DNA of 60,933 bases, from positions 1 to 60,933 of the forward strand of contig NZ_JAIVFV010000024.1 in the NCBI RefSeq assembly GCF_020829445.1, in the 5' to 3' direction. This stretch comes from Nostoc sp. CHAB 5836. Its GTDB lineage: Bacteria > Cyanobacteriota > Cyanobacteriia > Cyanobacteriales > Nostocaceae. Below the pieces are notes generated by a model that worked only from the letters and a program-made list of their open reading frames with translations, did not search any database and was not told the DNA's origin. Positions 53,270 through 60,933 of this stretch are shown piece by piece (the stretch's first letter is position 1; the number at the start of each line of letters is the position of its first letter). A program made the position numbers and the translations under genes.

Positions 53270-53301
53270 AAGTTATTGTTGATACTTCAGTCGGTCTTTA
53301 G
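53266..53301 (+). pseudogene. truncated vapC-like PIN toxin
   Basis: The frame starts ATG at 53266, overlapping the vapB stop by the usual ATGA, and reads MKVIVDTSVGL before a TAG at 53299-53301. MKVIVDTSV is the standard PIN-domain start with the first catalytic Asp. Nothing resembling the rest of VapC follows. Confidence 0.8.
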
Positions 53302-53388
53302 CTAAGTTTACTTCTCAAGACAATATATTTATTATCTGATTCCGAAATCGCCAGAAAATAATAAAAATATGAGTATCTAATAAAACCT

Positions 53389-53628
53389 TCATAAACCCCA
53401 AAAAGAATCTGGTAAAGGCTCATCAAAATCATCACTCATTACCATAGAGCCACGATTTAAACCCGCTTTGGAAACTACAGGCTGTTCTTGGGGTTGAGAC
53501 AAAGGCAAAACCCTTGCCCAAGGGACACCCTGCCGAGTTAGCGTCACTTCAACATGATTTTGGATATCTGACAATAAATCAGCTAAATTATCCGATAAGT
53601 CAGCAATATCGAAAGTTTTTGATGACAT
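53389..53628 (-). CDS. Phd/YefM-type antitoxin, apparently orphan
   Basis: 79 aa. TFDIADLSDNLADLLSDIQNHVEVTLTRQGVPWARVLPL is the Phd/YefM fold (the usual x-A-R-V-x-L start of the second half). The C-terminal tail SDDFDEPLPDSFWGL is the toxin-binding region. No toxin frame follows at its 3' end before vapC remnants on the opposite strand. Confidence 0.8.
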   Translation of the reverse strand: MSSKTFDIADLSDNLADLLSDIQNHVEVTLTRQGVPWARVLPLSQPQEQPVVSKAGLNRGSMVMSDDFDEPLPDSFWGL

Positions 53629-53696
53629 TTTTATTTATGCCCTACTCATTACCAGTATTATATAATAGCAGTCCTAAATCAATTGCTCAGAGCAAA

Positions 53697-53736
53697 AACC
53701 TGGGCTTGTTGAGAACAAAAAAAACAAGCCCAGGTT
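53697..53736 (-). terminator. rho-independent terminator for the secreted protein gene
   Basis: Perfect 14-bp stem AACCTGGGCTTGTT / AACAAGCCCAGGTT with a 12-base loop; on the minus strand it is followed by a run of T (GGTTTTTGC). It lies 35 bases after the stop of the gene at 53771-54271. Confidence 0.88.
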
Positions 53737-53770
53737 ATATTGTTATCTTGTATATAGCTCTACGGCATTT

Positions 53771-54271
53771 CTAAGGATATGCAAAAATGATAATTCTTAC
53801 AGGACGAAACTGAAAGGCAGTTGAATTTATTATTCCCTGTACATCTGAAGTATTCCACCAAAATCGATTGTCAACAGAATTACTAAATTCTAGAGTGTGC
53901 CAATTTCCATTAATATGTTGTACGGCTACTTGGATTCCATAAATGTAAGAGTTCCCCAAACCATGTGGTACAGAAAAGAAACCATCCACGTTTGTTGTAG
54001 TCGTTAAATAGAAAGTCCTGGGAGTTATCGGGAAGGCAGCAGCAATCAGGTAGTTATCTTTTGCATATAACTCTACCGTTTTTCCTTGTTGAAAGTTTTT
54101 TAAATCATCATTAAAATCACCTCTTCCAGGAAGAGTTACTATTTGATTGGATTGTTGAAATGAGTTGCTTGAAAGCTCAACAGCTTGAGCAGAATTAATT
54201 TTAAAGTTCGTCAGAGTTACAGCAGTAGCCGCCAAAATGGTAGACACACATAATTTTTTCAAATTTATCAT
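53771..54271 (-). CDS. secreted protein of unknown function
   Basis: 166 aa. The N-terminus is a signal peptide (positive KK, hydrophobic VSTILAATAVTLTNF, cleavage after AQA near residue 30). The mature part has a repeated beta-rich look (FYLTTTTNVDGFFSVPHGLGNSYIYGIQVAVQHINGNWHTLEFSN and FQFRPVRIIIFAYP) reminiscent of lectin or tail-protein-like sandwich domains, but I do not recognise a family. A strong terminator follows, indicating a monocistronic gene. Confidence 0.75.
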   Translation of the reverse strand: MINLKKLCVSTILAATAVTLTNFKINSAQAVELSSNSFQQSNQIVTLPGRGDFNDDLKNFQQGKTVELYAKDNYLIAAAFPITPRTFYLTTTTNVDGFFSVPHGLGNSYIYGIQVAVQHINGNWHTLEFSNSVDNRFWWNTSDVQGIINSTAFQFRPVRIIIFAYP

Positions 54272-54628
54272 AATAGATTAAACCCCTCTAAAAATTGTTA
54301 TTAACTGCAAACATAAACGCTTCAAACTAAAAGTTACGTCATGCTGTTTGCTAGTTACTATATATATTCAAACAAAGTATTTAATTAGTCAAGTATTTGA
54401 GACTACTAATTTTAAGTAAGTCGGCGTTAAAAAATAAATCTATGTAACGAAATCTAAACTTAGAAAATAGCTTACAAATGAATCGTTCCAGGGTTTTTAC
54501 AAATAATTGTTGATCATCTAAATGACTTATTGAATGATTTCCTCTCCGTTACTCAAAATTTCTACTTGAATATTTGCAACTCTTAGCACTACTATTCTTT
54601 GCGATCTGAAAATGTGCGGTGTTCAGAT

Positions 54629-54653
54629 CCCCGACTTCTTGAAGAAGTCGGGG
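54629..54653. repeat. 25-bp palindromic hairpin repeat
   Basis: CCCCGACTTCTT-G-AAGAAGTCGGGG, a perfect 12-bp stem with a single-base centre. The GTCCCCGACTTCTTCAAGAAGTCGGG type is a common dispersed palindrome in cyanobacterial genomes. Confidence 0.8.
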
Positions 54654-54783
54654 ACCTAATTTTTCACGAATGATTTAGGATTGCTATATATTGTTCTGCT
54701 AGCCTAACGTAGTAGGATTGTTCAAGTGAAAGGGTACGCCTTGGGGGATGAGTAGTCATCGATCGCTAGCAGACACCCTAAAT

Positions 54784-55140
54784 AGGACTTAGCGACTTGC
54801 AAATAAAAAACATCCCATGACAGACGCAAAAATTATCTCTATTTCTTCTCTCTCTGTGTCGCGCCAGGTGCTACAACGGGGAGGCAGCGAGGTCTTCTCC
54901 CTTGGCGCCAGCCTCTCCCCTTGGGAGAAGGGGAGACGCTTTAGCGCATGGGGGTTTCCCCCATGAGCGACTGCCGTGGGAACCCCCGCAACGCACTGGC
55001 TTCTCTGCGCCTCTGTGGTTCGTTTATTTGGATAATTTATTTCTTGGAAGTCCCTTACGCACAGTTAACGGAAAACGAACCACAGAGGACGCAGAGACCA
55101 CAGAGGAATGAGAGTTTGAGAGAGTTTTTGCGTAAGTCCT
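54784..55140. repeat. compound MITE-5 copy with other repeats nested
   Basis: Outer ends AGGACTTAGCGACTTGCAA and TTTTTGCGTAAGTCCT correspond to the MITE-5 ends. Inside are palindromes CTCTCCCCTTGGGAGAAGGGGAGA and GGGGGTTTCCCCC, a CTCTGCGCCTCTGTGGTTCG core, a GGAAGTCCC end, and an ACGAACCACAGAGGACGCAG core. It looks like several families inserted into one another. Confidence 0.65.
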
Positions 55141-55183
55141 ATAAAATTAGAACAAAAGACGATTCCTAAAACAAGCACATTCC

Positions 55184-57634
55184 ATGCGTATTTCTCTAAA
55201 TTGGCTGCGCGAACTAGTAGAGATAAAACTTAGTCCAGAAGAATTAGCGGAAACCCTGACAATGGCAGGGTTTGAGGTAGAAGAAATTGAAGACCGCCGC
55301 ACTTGGGCAAATGGCGTCGTGATCGGGAAAGTGCTTGAGCGTCAACCCCATCCCAACGCTGATAAATTGAGTGTTTGCCAAGTCGATATCGGTGCAGATG
55401 AGACTTTAAATATTGTCTGTGGCGCTGCTAATGTGAAGGCAGATATTTATGTGCCAGTGGCAACTACGGGTACTTACTTACCCAAGATCGATTTAAAAAT
55501 TAAACCTGCAAAACTACGTGGTGTCCCATCTCAAGGCATGATTTGTTCTTTAAAGGAACTGGGTTTACCCACCGATGTAGAGGGAATTCATATTTTTACT
55601 CAGGAAAATTTACCATTGGGTAGTGATGTGCGGCCGTTGTTGGGTCTAGATGATGTAATTTTAGACCTGACTGCAACTGCTAATCGCGCTGATGCTTTGA
55701 GTATGGTAGGCGTAGCCAGGGAAGTAGCAGCTTTAACTGGTGGAAAGTTGAGCATTTTTCAACCAAGTGAAGTCTCTATTACCAATAGTGCTAGAAATTT
55801 AACTTTAAAAATTGCTGATACCCAAGCTTGTCCCGCATACATTGGTACGGTAATTGAACAGGTGAAAATTGCTCCATCTCCGGAATGGTTGCAACAGCGT
55901 TTACGGGCGGCTGGGGTACGTCCCATCAGTAATGTGGTGGATATTACTAACTACGTTTTGCTGGAATGGGGACAACCACTACACGCCTTTGATGGCGATC
56001 GCCTAAAATCTCTTGGAAGTAGCGAAAATTTAACAATTGGCGTCCGCTTCGTCAATAATGGCGAATCCCTCAAAACCCTGGATGGACAAACTCGCACCCT
56101 ATCAACCCAAAATTTGTTAATTACCGCTAGCGACAAACCCGTTGCACTGGCGGGAGTCATGGGTGGAGAAGAAACAGAAGTTCATCAAGGGACTCAAAGC
56201 CTAGTTTTAGAAGCAGCTTTATTTGATTCCGTGGCAATTCGCCGTTCTTCGCGGAGTGTAGGCTTAAGAAGTGAGGCTTCTGGGAGATATGAACGGGGAG
56301 TTAACCGGGCTGAGTTGGAAATAGCTAATCGCCGCGCCTTATCGTTAATTAGCGAATTGGCTAGTGGAATTATAGTCCAGCAGGAAATTGCCGACACCCG
56401 CCCCGATCCGTCTACCTGGAGTCGTTCCATCGCCCTGCGTTTAGACCGAGTTAATCAAATACTCGGGCCAATCGATTTGGCAGAGGACACAGGTGAACTG
56501 CAAAGACAAGATGTTGAGCGCATCCTGACTGCATTGGGATGTCAGTTGACTTCTTCAGGAGAAGATAGCAACCATCAACCCACATGGTCAGTTTCCGTAC
56601 CACCCTATCGTTACCGCGACTTAGAGCGAGAAATTGATTTAATTGAAGAAATCGCCCGTCTTTATGGCTATAACAAATTCTGTGATACTCTACCAGAAAA
56701 AGCGGAAGCTGGTTATCTACCTTTAGATGAGGAATTGATTCGCAAATTACGAGCTTTCCTTCGGGCTGAAGGATTGACAGAATTAATCCACTATTCTTTG
56801 GTCAAACCAGGAGAAGACAGAAATATAGTTTTGTCCAACCCGTTATTTGTTGAATATTCAGCGCTGCGAACCGATTTGATCTCTGGATTAATTGATGCCT
56901 TTCAATACAATTTAGAGCAGGGTAATGGTGCCCTTAACGGTTTTGAAATCGGGCAAATTTTCTGGCAAGAAGAAGACGGTTTGCAAGAAACAGAAGCGCT
57001 GGCTGGGATTGTGGGAGGGGATATTTCTGTTGGGAAATGGTCAAAAAGTGGACGCGAAGAACCCATCACCTGGTTTGAAGCCAAAGGCATTTTAGAAAGT
57101 GTATTTCAGCAACTGGGCTTGGAAATCGAATTTCAACCCGATCGCCGCGACGATCGCCTACATCCAGGGCGTACTGCTTCTCTGTGGATTAGGGGTACGA
57201 GGCTGGGAATTTTTGGACAACTCCATCCGCAATTGCGACGAGGAAAAGGTTTACCAGATTCCGTTTATGTTTTCCAGTTGGATCTAGATGTGCTTTTAGA
57301 ATCTCTAGGACAAGATGAAATGCTCGTCCCCACATTTGCGCCTTATTCTACCTATCCAGCTAGCGATCGCGACATCGCCTTTTTCGCACCCGTGAAAATC
57401 TCAGTTTCCGAAATTCAAAAAGTAATTACCAAAGCGGGTAAAGATTTGCTCGAATCGGTGCAATTATTTGATGAATATCGGGGCGAAAATGTCCCCGAAG
57501 GGCAGCGGAGTCTAGCATTCCGGTTAATTTATCGGGCTAGCGATCGCACTCTTACTGAGGCTGAAGTCGAACCAGTACACAATAAAGTGCGTGAAGCCTT
57601 GGTGGAGAAATTCGGCGTCAATTTGAGGAGTTAG
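55184..57634 (+). CDS. pheT: phenylalanyl-tRNA synthetase beta subunit
   Basis: 816 aa. [14 protein letters not shown] is the PheT start; [26 protein letters not shown] is the OB-fold tRNA-binding (EMAP-like) domain, followed by B3/B4 editing ([31 protein letters not shown]), B5 ([28 protein letters not shown]) and the C-terminal FDX-ACB anticodon domain ([17 protein letters not shown]). Forms the heterotetrameric PheRS with PheS, which is not in this window. The final Arg-Ser-stop (AGGAGTTAG) is formed by the first heptamer of the following STRR. Confidence 0.97.
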   Translation: MRISLNWLRELVEIKLSPEELAETLTMAGFEVEEIEDRRTWANGVVIGKVLERQPHPNADKLSVCQVDIGADETLNIVCGAANVKADIYVPVATTGTYLPKIDLKIKPAKLRGVPSQGMICSLKELGLPTDVEGIHIFTQENLPLGSDVRPLLGLDDVILDLTATANRADALSMVGVAREVAALTGGKLSIFQPSEVSITNSARNLTLKIADTQACPAYIGTVIEQVKIAPSPEWLQQRLRAAGVRPISNVVDITNYVLLEWGQPLHAFDGDRLKSLGSSENLTIGVRFVNNGESLKTLDGQTRTLSTQNLLITASDKPVALAGVMGGEETEVHQGTQSLVLEAALFDSVAIRRSSRSVGLRSEASGRYERGVNRAELEIANRRALSLISELASGIIVQQEIADTRPDPSTWSRSIALRLDRVNQILGPIDLAEDTGELQRQDVERILTALGCQLTSSGEDSNHQPTWSVSVPPYRYRDLEREIDLIEEIARLYGYNKFCDTLPEKAEAGYLPLDEELIRKLRAFLRAEGLTELIHYSLVKPGEDRNIVLSNPLFVEYSALRTDLISGLIDAFQYNLEQGNGALNGFEIGQIFWQEEDGLQETEALAGIVGGDISVGKWSKSGREEPITWFEAKGILESVFQQLGLEIEFQPDRRDDRLHPGRTASLWIRGTRLGIFGQLHPQLRRGKGLPDSVYVFQLDLDVLLESLGQDEMLVPTFAPYSTYPASDRDIAFFAPVKISVSEIQKVITKAGKDLLESVQLFDEYRGENVPEGQRSLAFRLIYRASDRTLTEAEVEPVHNKVREALVEKFGVNLRS

Positions 57635-57679
57635 GAGTTAGGAGTTAGGAGTTAGGAGTTAGGAGTTAGGAGTTAGGAG
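57624..57679. repeat. STRR array (AGGAGTT) overlapping the pheT stop
   Basis: At least seven exact AGGAGTT heptamers start inside the last codons of pheT (about 57626) and run to about 57679. The TAG stop (57632-57634) is made of the array's own bases. Confidence 0.9.
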
Positions 57680-57779
57680 TGATTACTAAGAAATAAATTA
57701 CTACTACTTGTGGGGTGGACATCTTGTCCGCCCTTGCTTACAGGCGATCGTGTCGCCATTGGTGTCAACTTAACGTGAA

Positions 57780-57905
57780 AGTTATATCCCAATACACTTG
57801 GGTTAAGCATTTCCTCCTTCTCTCTTCTCTCTGTGTTCTCTGCGCCTCTGTGGTTCGTAAAAAAAAGAGTTTCAGCCCTTTTGTGAACCGTATTGAGTTA
57901 TATCC
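57780..57905. repeat. MITE-1 copy 1 inside MITE-3, with 10-bp duplications
   Basis: The element 57790-57895 (CAATACACTTGG...CCGTATTG) has direct AGTTATATCC copies at 57780-57789 and 57896-57905. Carries the CTCTGCGCCTCTGTGGTTCG core. Confidence 0.93.
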
Positions 57906-58028
57906 CAATACACTTGGGTTAAGCATTTCTTTCTTATCTTTGCGTCCTTGGCGTCCTTGGCGGTTCGTTAAAAAAACTGACTTTTACTGAGAGTTTTAAC
58001 CTTAACTGAACTGTATTGAGTTATATCC
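57896..58028. repeat. MITE-1 copy 2 inside MITE-3, with 10-bp duplications
   Basis: The element 57906-58018 (CAATACACTTGG...ACTGTATTG) has direct AGTTATATCC copies at 57896-57905 (shared with copy 1) and 58019-58028. The core here is diverged (GCGTCCTTGGCGTCCTTGG), so the two are not a simple recent tandem duplication. Confidence 0.9.
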
Positions 58029-58256
58029 CGCAAGGAACTGAAGTTCCAAGAAGAATAGCAAAAGTAATCTAAAGATTACTAAATATCTCCAGAAATCCTT
58101 AGTCTACTTCAGTAGAGTTTCGCTAAAAGCCAAAGAACTTCAGTTCAAGGCGGGTGATGAAGCCAACAGTTAAGCCATTTCTAGGCTTTTGTTGACACCA
58201 ATAGCGCTTTGTATAATATAATTCATAAGAACATAGCAAATTTTCGGTAATCAACG

Positions 58257-59822
58257 ATGATAGAATTTGCCGCCATTACTTCTGTTATTAGTAAATATGC
58301 TCCTCAAGCTAGTCAAATAATCATTAAACAAGCCCAAAAAAACGAAGCTGTCATCAAAGTTTTACAGGAATTAGAACTCAATCCTACCCAAATTGCTGAT
58401 GATGTTGATACTGTTTATGTTTACAGTCTGGTAAGGTATGGAGTATTTAAGCCAGAAGCAATTTTAAACCTGTTTAGAGAGAGAGTAATTAAAGATTATT
58501 TTTGGGATGCTTATAGTAATAATACTCCCTCTAAGTTCGTAGAAAATACAAAAAGATTTCTTAATCAAAATAGCGAGCTAAAAACGCAGATTATCAATGC
58601 CAAAATCAATTTTTTGGGTGAATTAGAAGAATTTGGTGAAGTTTTTATTACAATTGCTAAACAAACGAAAGCTTCACGATATCAGCCTTACCCAGATTGG
58701 AATTTAGATGTTTATCCCAAAGAATTTAAAGCCTTAATATTTGAAAAAACGCGCTTATTTTGCGGTCGTGATTTTGTGTTCCAGGCTATTCAAAAATTCT
58801 TCACCACTCAAGCAAAGGGTTATTTTACTGTGGTTGGGGATGCAGGGATGGGTAAAAGTGCGATCGCTGCTAAATACGTTTTAGCTACTAGATACCCTTG
58901 TTATTTTAATGTTTTCGCCGAAGGACGCAACAAACCAGAAAAGTTTTTAGCAAGTATTCGTCAACAATTAATTAAGCGTTATTCTCTCCAAAATGCAGAC
59001 AATGCCGATTTAAGGACTTTATTGCAAAAAGCCAGTGAAGAACTAAAAGGACAAAAACTTGTCATTGTTGTTGATGCACTAGATGAAGTAGAACAAGAAG
59101 GAAATAGTAATCTTTTAGATTTGCCACAAAATCTTCCCGATGGAGTCTATTTTTTACTGACTAGAAGACCTTATAATCAAACAACAAAACGTTTAAATTT
59201 GTCTCCAGATACTCCTGTAAATGAATTAGATTTGACAAAAAGTGATTTTACAGTTTTGAATCAGGAAGATGTCAAAGAGTATATTTACTTATTTTTACAC
59301 AATGATCATCAACTAAGAATTTGGATTAATGAGCGCAATATTTCTGAGGATAGTTTTACTCAGGAAATAGCTGTCAAGAGTGAAAATAATTTTATATATT
59401 TGCGCTATCTGTTACCCGGAATCTCTGAAGGTAAATACAATGATTTAACTTTAAACGGATTACCACAAGGTCTTCATGACTATTATACGACTCATTGGAA
59501 TCGGATAGGGATGGATAATGAATCTAATGAAAAGAAGGTAAAAATACTGTACATATTGGTAGAAAGAGGTGAGCCAATATCTCTAAATATGATTGCAGAA
59601 ATTCTTGATGAGGATGAATATGATGTGAAGTTGGTGTTAAATAATTGGGTTGAGTATGTAAAATCGGAAGTAAATGAAGATGAACAAAAAAATTATTATA
59701 GTATTTATCATCAGAGTTTTCTAGAATTTCTCAAAGGTCAAGACAAACTAGGTAAAGGTCGAAAACTATTTAAGGAAATTAATAAGAGTATGGCTAATTT
59801 TATGCTGAAGGAGATGGCATAA
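58257..59822 (+). CDS. STAND-type NACHT NTPase
   Basis: 521 aa. A helical N-terminal domain of about 170 residues (FAAITSVISKYAPQASQIIIKQAQKNE...) that I do not recognise precedes a NACHT-like P-loop NTPase: Walker A GDAGMGKS (194-201), Walker B KLVIVVDALDE (about 268-277), a sensor strand VYFLLTRRP, then a winged-helix-like region ending YSIYHQSFLEFLKGQ (ARC2-type 'HxSFxEFL'). STAND proteins act as ligand-gated switches, often in defence or signalling. ATG start; its stop is one base before the ATG of the WD40 gene, so the pair is almost certainly co-translated. Confidence 0.88.
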   Translation: MIEFAAITSVISKYAPQASQIIIKQAQKNEAVIKVLQELELNPTQIADDVDTVYVYSLVRYGVFKPEAILNLFRERVIKDYFWDAYSNNTPSKFVENTKRFLNQNSELKTQIINAKINFLGELEEFGEVFITIAKQTKASRYQPYPDWNLDVYPKEFKALIFEKTRLFCGRDFVFQAIQKFFTTQAKGYFTVVGDAGMGKSAIAAKYVLATRYPCYFNVFAEGRNKPEKFLASIRQQLIKRYSLQNADNADLRTLLQKASEELKGQKLVIVVDALDEVEQEGNSNLLDLPQNLPDGVYFLLTRRPYNQTTKRLNLSPDTPVNELDLTKSDFTVLNQEDVKEYIYLFLHNDHQLRIWINERNISEDSFTQEIAVKSENNFIYLRYLLPGISEGKYNDLTLNGLPQGLHDYYTTHWNRIGMDNESNEKKVKILYILVERGEPISLNMIAEILDEDEYDVKLVLNNWVEYVKSEVNEDEQKNYYSIYHQSFLEFLKGQDKLGKGRKLFKEINKSMANFMLKEMA

Positions 59823-59823
59823 A

Positions 59824-60933
59824 ATGGGTAAAATTGCCATTAAATTAGCATCAAAATCAGCAGAATTTAAAAAATTGTTTGTTGGTCAATTTCCTGAACA
59901 ACAATTAAAAGCGGGAAATTCGGAAATTTATTATCAAACTCTCATAGATTTTGATTTTATTTCTCTGAAAATTCAATATCTTCAATTTGGAGTAGAAACC
60001 CTGATTAGAGATTATTATTTGATTGATGATCCAGAGATATTAGATAGTTTAGAAGAAGAAGAGAAACTAGACCCCGAACAAGTCAAACCCCTCAAATTAA
60101 TTCAACGTACCCTACAGTTATCAGCCCATGTTTTGAATCAAGACCCAAATCAATTAGTAGGACAATTATGGGGAAGGTTACAGAGTTTTCCTGAGACAGA
60201 AATTCAGAAAATCTTGGTAGATGCAGTACAAAGTAAAAGTGAAATTCCTCGACTTCACCCGATCACAGCCAGTTTAACTACTCCAGGGGGAAACCTAGTG
60301 CGTACTCTGACTGGTCATAACAACTCGGTATTAGCAGTAGCGATCGCCCCAGATGGAAAAACAGCCGTTTCTGGTTCATCTGACAACACGCTGAAAGTGT
60401 GGGATTTGCAGACCGGAAAGGAAATCTTTACCCTGACTGGTCATAACGACTGGGTAAGAGCAGTAGCGATCGCCCCAGATGGAAAAACAGCCGTTTCTGG
60501 TTCATCTGACAACGCCCTGAAAGTGTGGGATTTGCAGACCGGAAAGGAAATCTTTACCCTGACTGGTCATAACAACTCGGTATTAGCAGTAGCGATCGCC
60601 CCAGATGGAAAAACAGCCGTTTCTGGTTCAGCTGACAACACCCTGAAACTGTGGGATTTGCAGACCGGAAACTTACTGCGTACCCTGACTGGTCATAACA
60701 ACTCGGTAAGAGCAGTAGCGATCGCCCCAGATGGAAAAACAGCTGTTTCTGGTTCAGATGACAACACGCTGAAAGTGTGGGATTTGCAGACCGGAAAGGA
60801 AATCTCTACCCTGACTGGTCATAACAACTCGGTAAGAGCAGTAGCGATCGCCCCAGATGGAAAAACAGCTGTTTCTGGTTCAGATGACAACACGCTGAAA
60901 GTGTGGGATTTGCAGACCGGAAAGGAAATCTCT
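59824..60933 (+). CDS. WD40-repeat partner of the NACHT NTPase (truncated by the window)
   Basis: At least 370 aa, open at the window end. A helical linker domain (about residues 1-155; RTLQLSAHVLNQDPNQLVGQLWGRL is the typical APAF-like segment seen between NB-ARC and WD40 regions in cyanobacterial proteins) precedes five WD40 repeats of 42 aa each: TLTGHNNSVLAVAIAPDGKTAVSGS...LKVWDLQTGKEI. The units, beginning at 60307, 60433, 60559, 60685 and 60811, are nearly identical at DNA level and each carries GCGATCGC. The linker and propeller usually form one polypeptide with the NTPase; here they are split into two genes. Confidence 0.88.
   Translation, partial: MGKIAIKLASKSAEFKKLFVGQFPEQQLKAGNSEIYYQTLIDFDFISLKIQYLQFGVETLIRDYYLIDDPEILDSLEEEEKLDPEQVKPLKLIQRTLQLSAHVLNQDPNQLVGQLWGRLQSFPETEIQKILVDAVQSKSEIPRLHPITASLTTPGGNLVRTLTGHNNSVLAVAIAPDGKTAVSGSSDNTLKVWDLQTGKEIFTLTGHNDWVRAVAIAPDGKTAVSGSSDNALKVWDLQTGKEIFTLTGHNNSVLAVAIAPDGKTAVSGSADNTLKLWDLQTGNLLRTLTGHNNSVRAVAIAPDGKTAVSGSDDNTLKVWDLQTGKEISTLTGHNNSVRAVAIAPDGKTAVSGSDDNTLKVWDLQTGKEIS
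60307..60933 (+). repeat. near-identical 126-bp tandem WD40 units
   Basis: Five in-frame units of exactly 126 bp (the last cut three bases short by the window end). They differ at a handful of positions only, such as AACAACTCGG against AACGACTGGG and TCATCTGAC against TCAGCTGAC or TCAGATGAC. The differences cluster in the strand that faces the propeller's top surface. Confidence 0.93.

Larger units (their letters stand above)
54272..55183. other. 912-bp spacer with repeats upstream of pheT
   Basis: A MITE-2-like left-end fragment (TAAGTAAGTCGGCG at about 54414) with no matching right end, a perfect palindrome at 54629-54653, and a long compound MITE-5 (54784-55140) containing GGGAGAAGGGGAGACGC and GGGGGTTTCCCCCATGAGCG blocks, a GGAAGTCCC end and CACAGAGG cores. 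No coding frame is convincing. The pheT promoter should lie in the last 40 to 100 bases. Confidence 0.6.
57757..58203. repeat. MITE-3 copy interrupted by two MITE-1 insertions
   Basis: Outer ends CATTGGTGTCAACTTAACG (57757) and GTTGACACCAATA (58203) match the copy at 43732-43938. The interior is the same (AAGTTATATCCCGCAAGGAAC, GGAACTGAAGTTCC, AGTCTACTTCAGTAGAG) but is split by two MITE-1 units. No exact direct duplication is seen around the outer ends. This fills the 57635-58256 spacer, which has no gene. Confidence 0.85.

Noticed and set aside
54902..55169. Two overlapping short plus-strand frames upstream of pheT
   Set aside because: Both are translations of nested repeats (GGGAGAAGGGGAGACGC, CACAGAGG cores).
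60307..60933. Possible CRISPR or satellite array
   Set aside because: The 126-bp period is in frame and encodes WD40 repeats.

Overview
The window is chromosomal DNA from a filamentous, heterocyst-forming cyanobacterium of the Nostoc/Anabaena type. Evidence: frequent HIP1 octamers (GCGATCGC), psaM of photosystem I, a CAAD-type membrane domain inside valyl-tRNA synthetase, heptameric STRR repeats, a PatA/PixG-type response regulator, and a long cluster recognisable as the heterocyst envelope polysaccharide (HEP) locus with hepA and hepC.

Layout. 1-127 is the right end of an IS200/IS605-type (TnpB) element. 200-17.7 kb holds housekeeping and small metabolic genes: an AarF/UbiB kinase, valS, a GxxExxY protein, a sugar-kinase-like phosphotransferase, a BioD-like P-loop protein, a DUF4188/PadR pair with twin operators, a DprA-like protein, MAPEG, YajQ, GST, a TPR protein, psaM (43 aa) and an FGGY ribulokinase-type kinase. 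18.5-46.2 kb is a single minus-strand run of 18 genes for an exopolysaccharide: nucleotide-sugar enzymes (RfbF, SDR epimerase, C-methyltransferase, 3,5-epimerase, SAF oxidoreductase), LhgO, a 2OG dioxygenase, about nine glycosyltransferases, a Wzy-like polymerase, a Wzc-like kinase, HepC (initiating sugar transferase) and HepA (ABC exporter). 47.0-50.8 kb is a minus-strand vWA / PP2C / kinase-TPR triad. 51.5-54.3 kb carries the PatA-like regulator, two orphan antitoxins (one with a truncated vapC behind it) and a secreted protein. pheT lies at 55.2-57.6 kb. The window ends inside a two-gene STAND system: a NACHT-type NTPase followed by a WD40 protein whose 126-bp repeats are almost identical.

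Mobile repeats are the most striking feature. At least five families of small non-coding elements with terminal inverted repeats (MITE-like) fill most long spacers. Several have exact target-site duplications (10 bp AGTTATATCC and GACTATAACC; 9 bp ACAGATGTG and TAGAAATAT; 7 bp AAGAGTT), and some are nested. One family (here MITE-2) lies at gene 3' ends with the same end facing the stop codon in all four complete copies, and twice supplies the stop. STRR heptamers supply or overlap the stops of pheT and rfbF, and an IS605-like end supplies that of the GST gene. The GxxExxY gene is bracketed by inverted copies of the core motif of another family (MITE-1), suggesting a link between this nuclease-like family and the repeats.

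Limits: functions come from motif reading without database searches. TIR/TSD calls were made by eye. Gene-by-gene equivalence to the Anabaena PCC 7120 HEP island is from memory.
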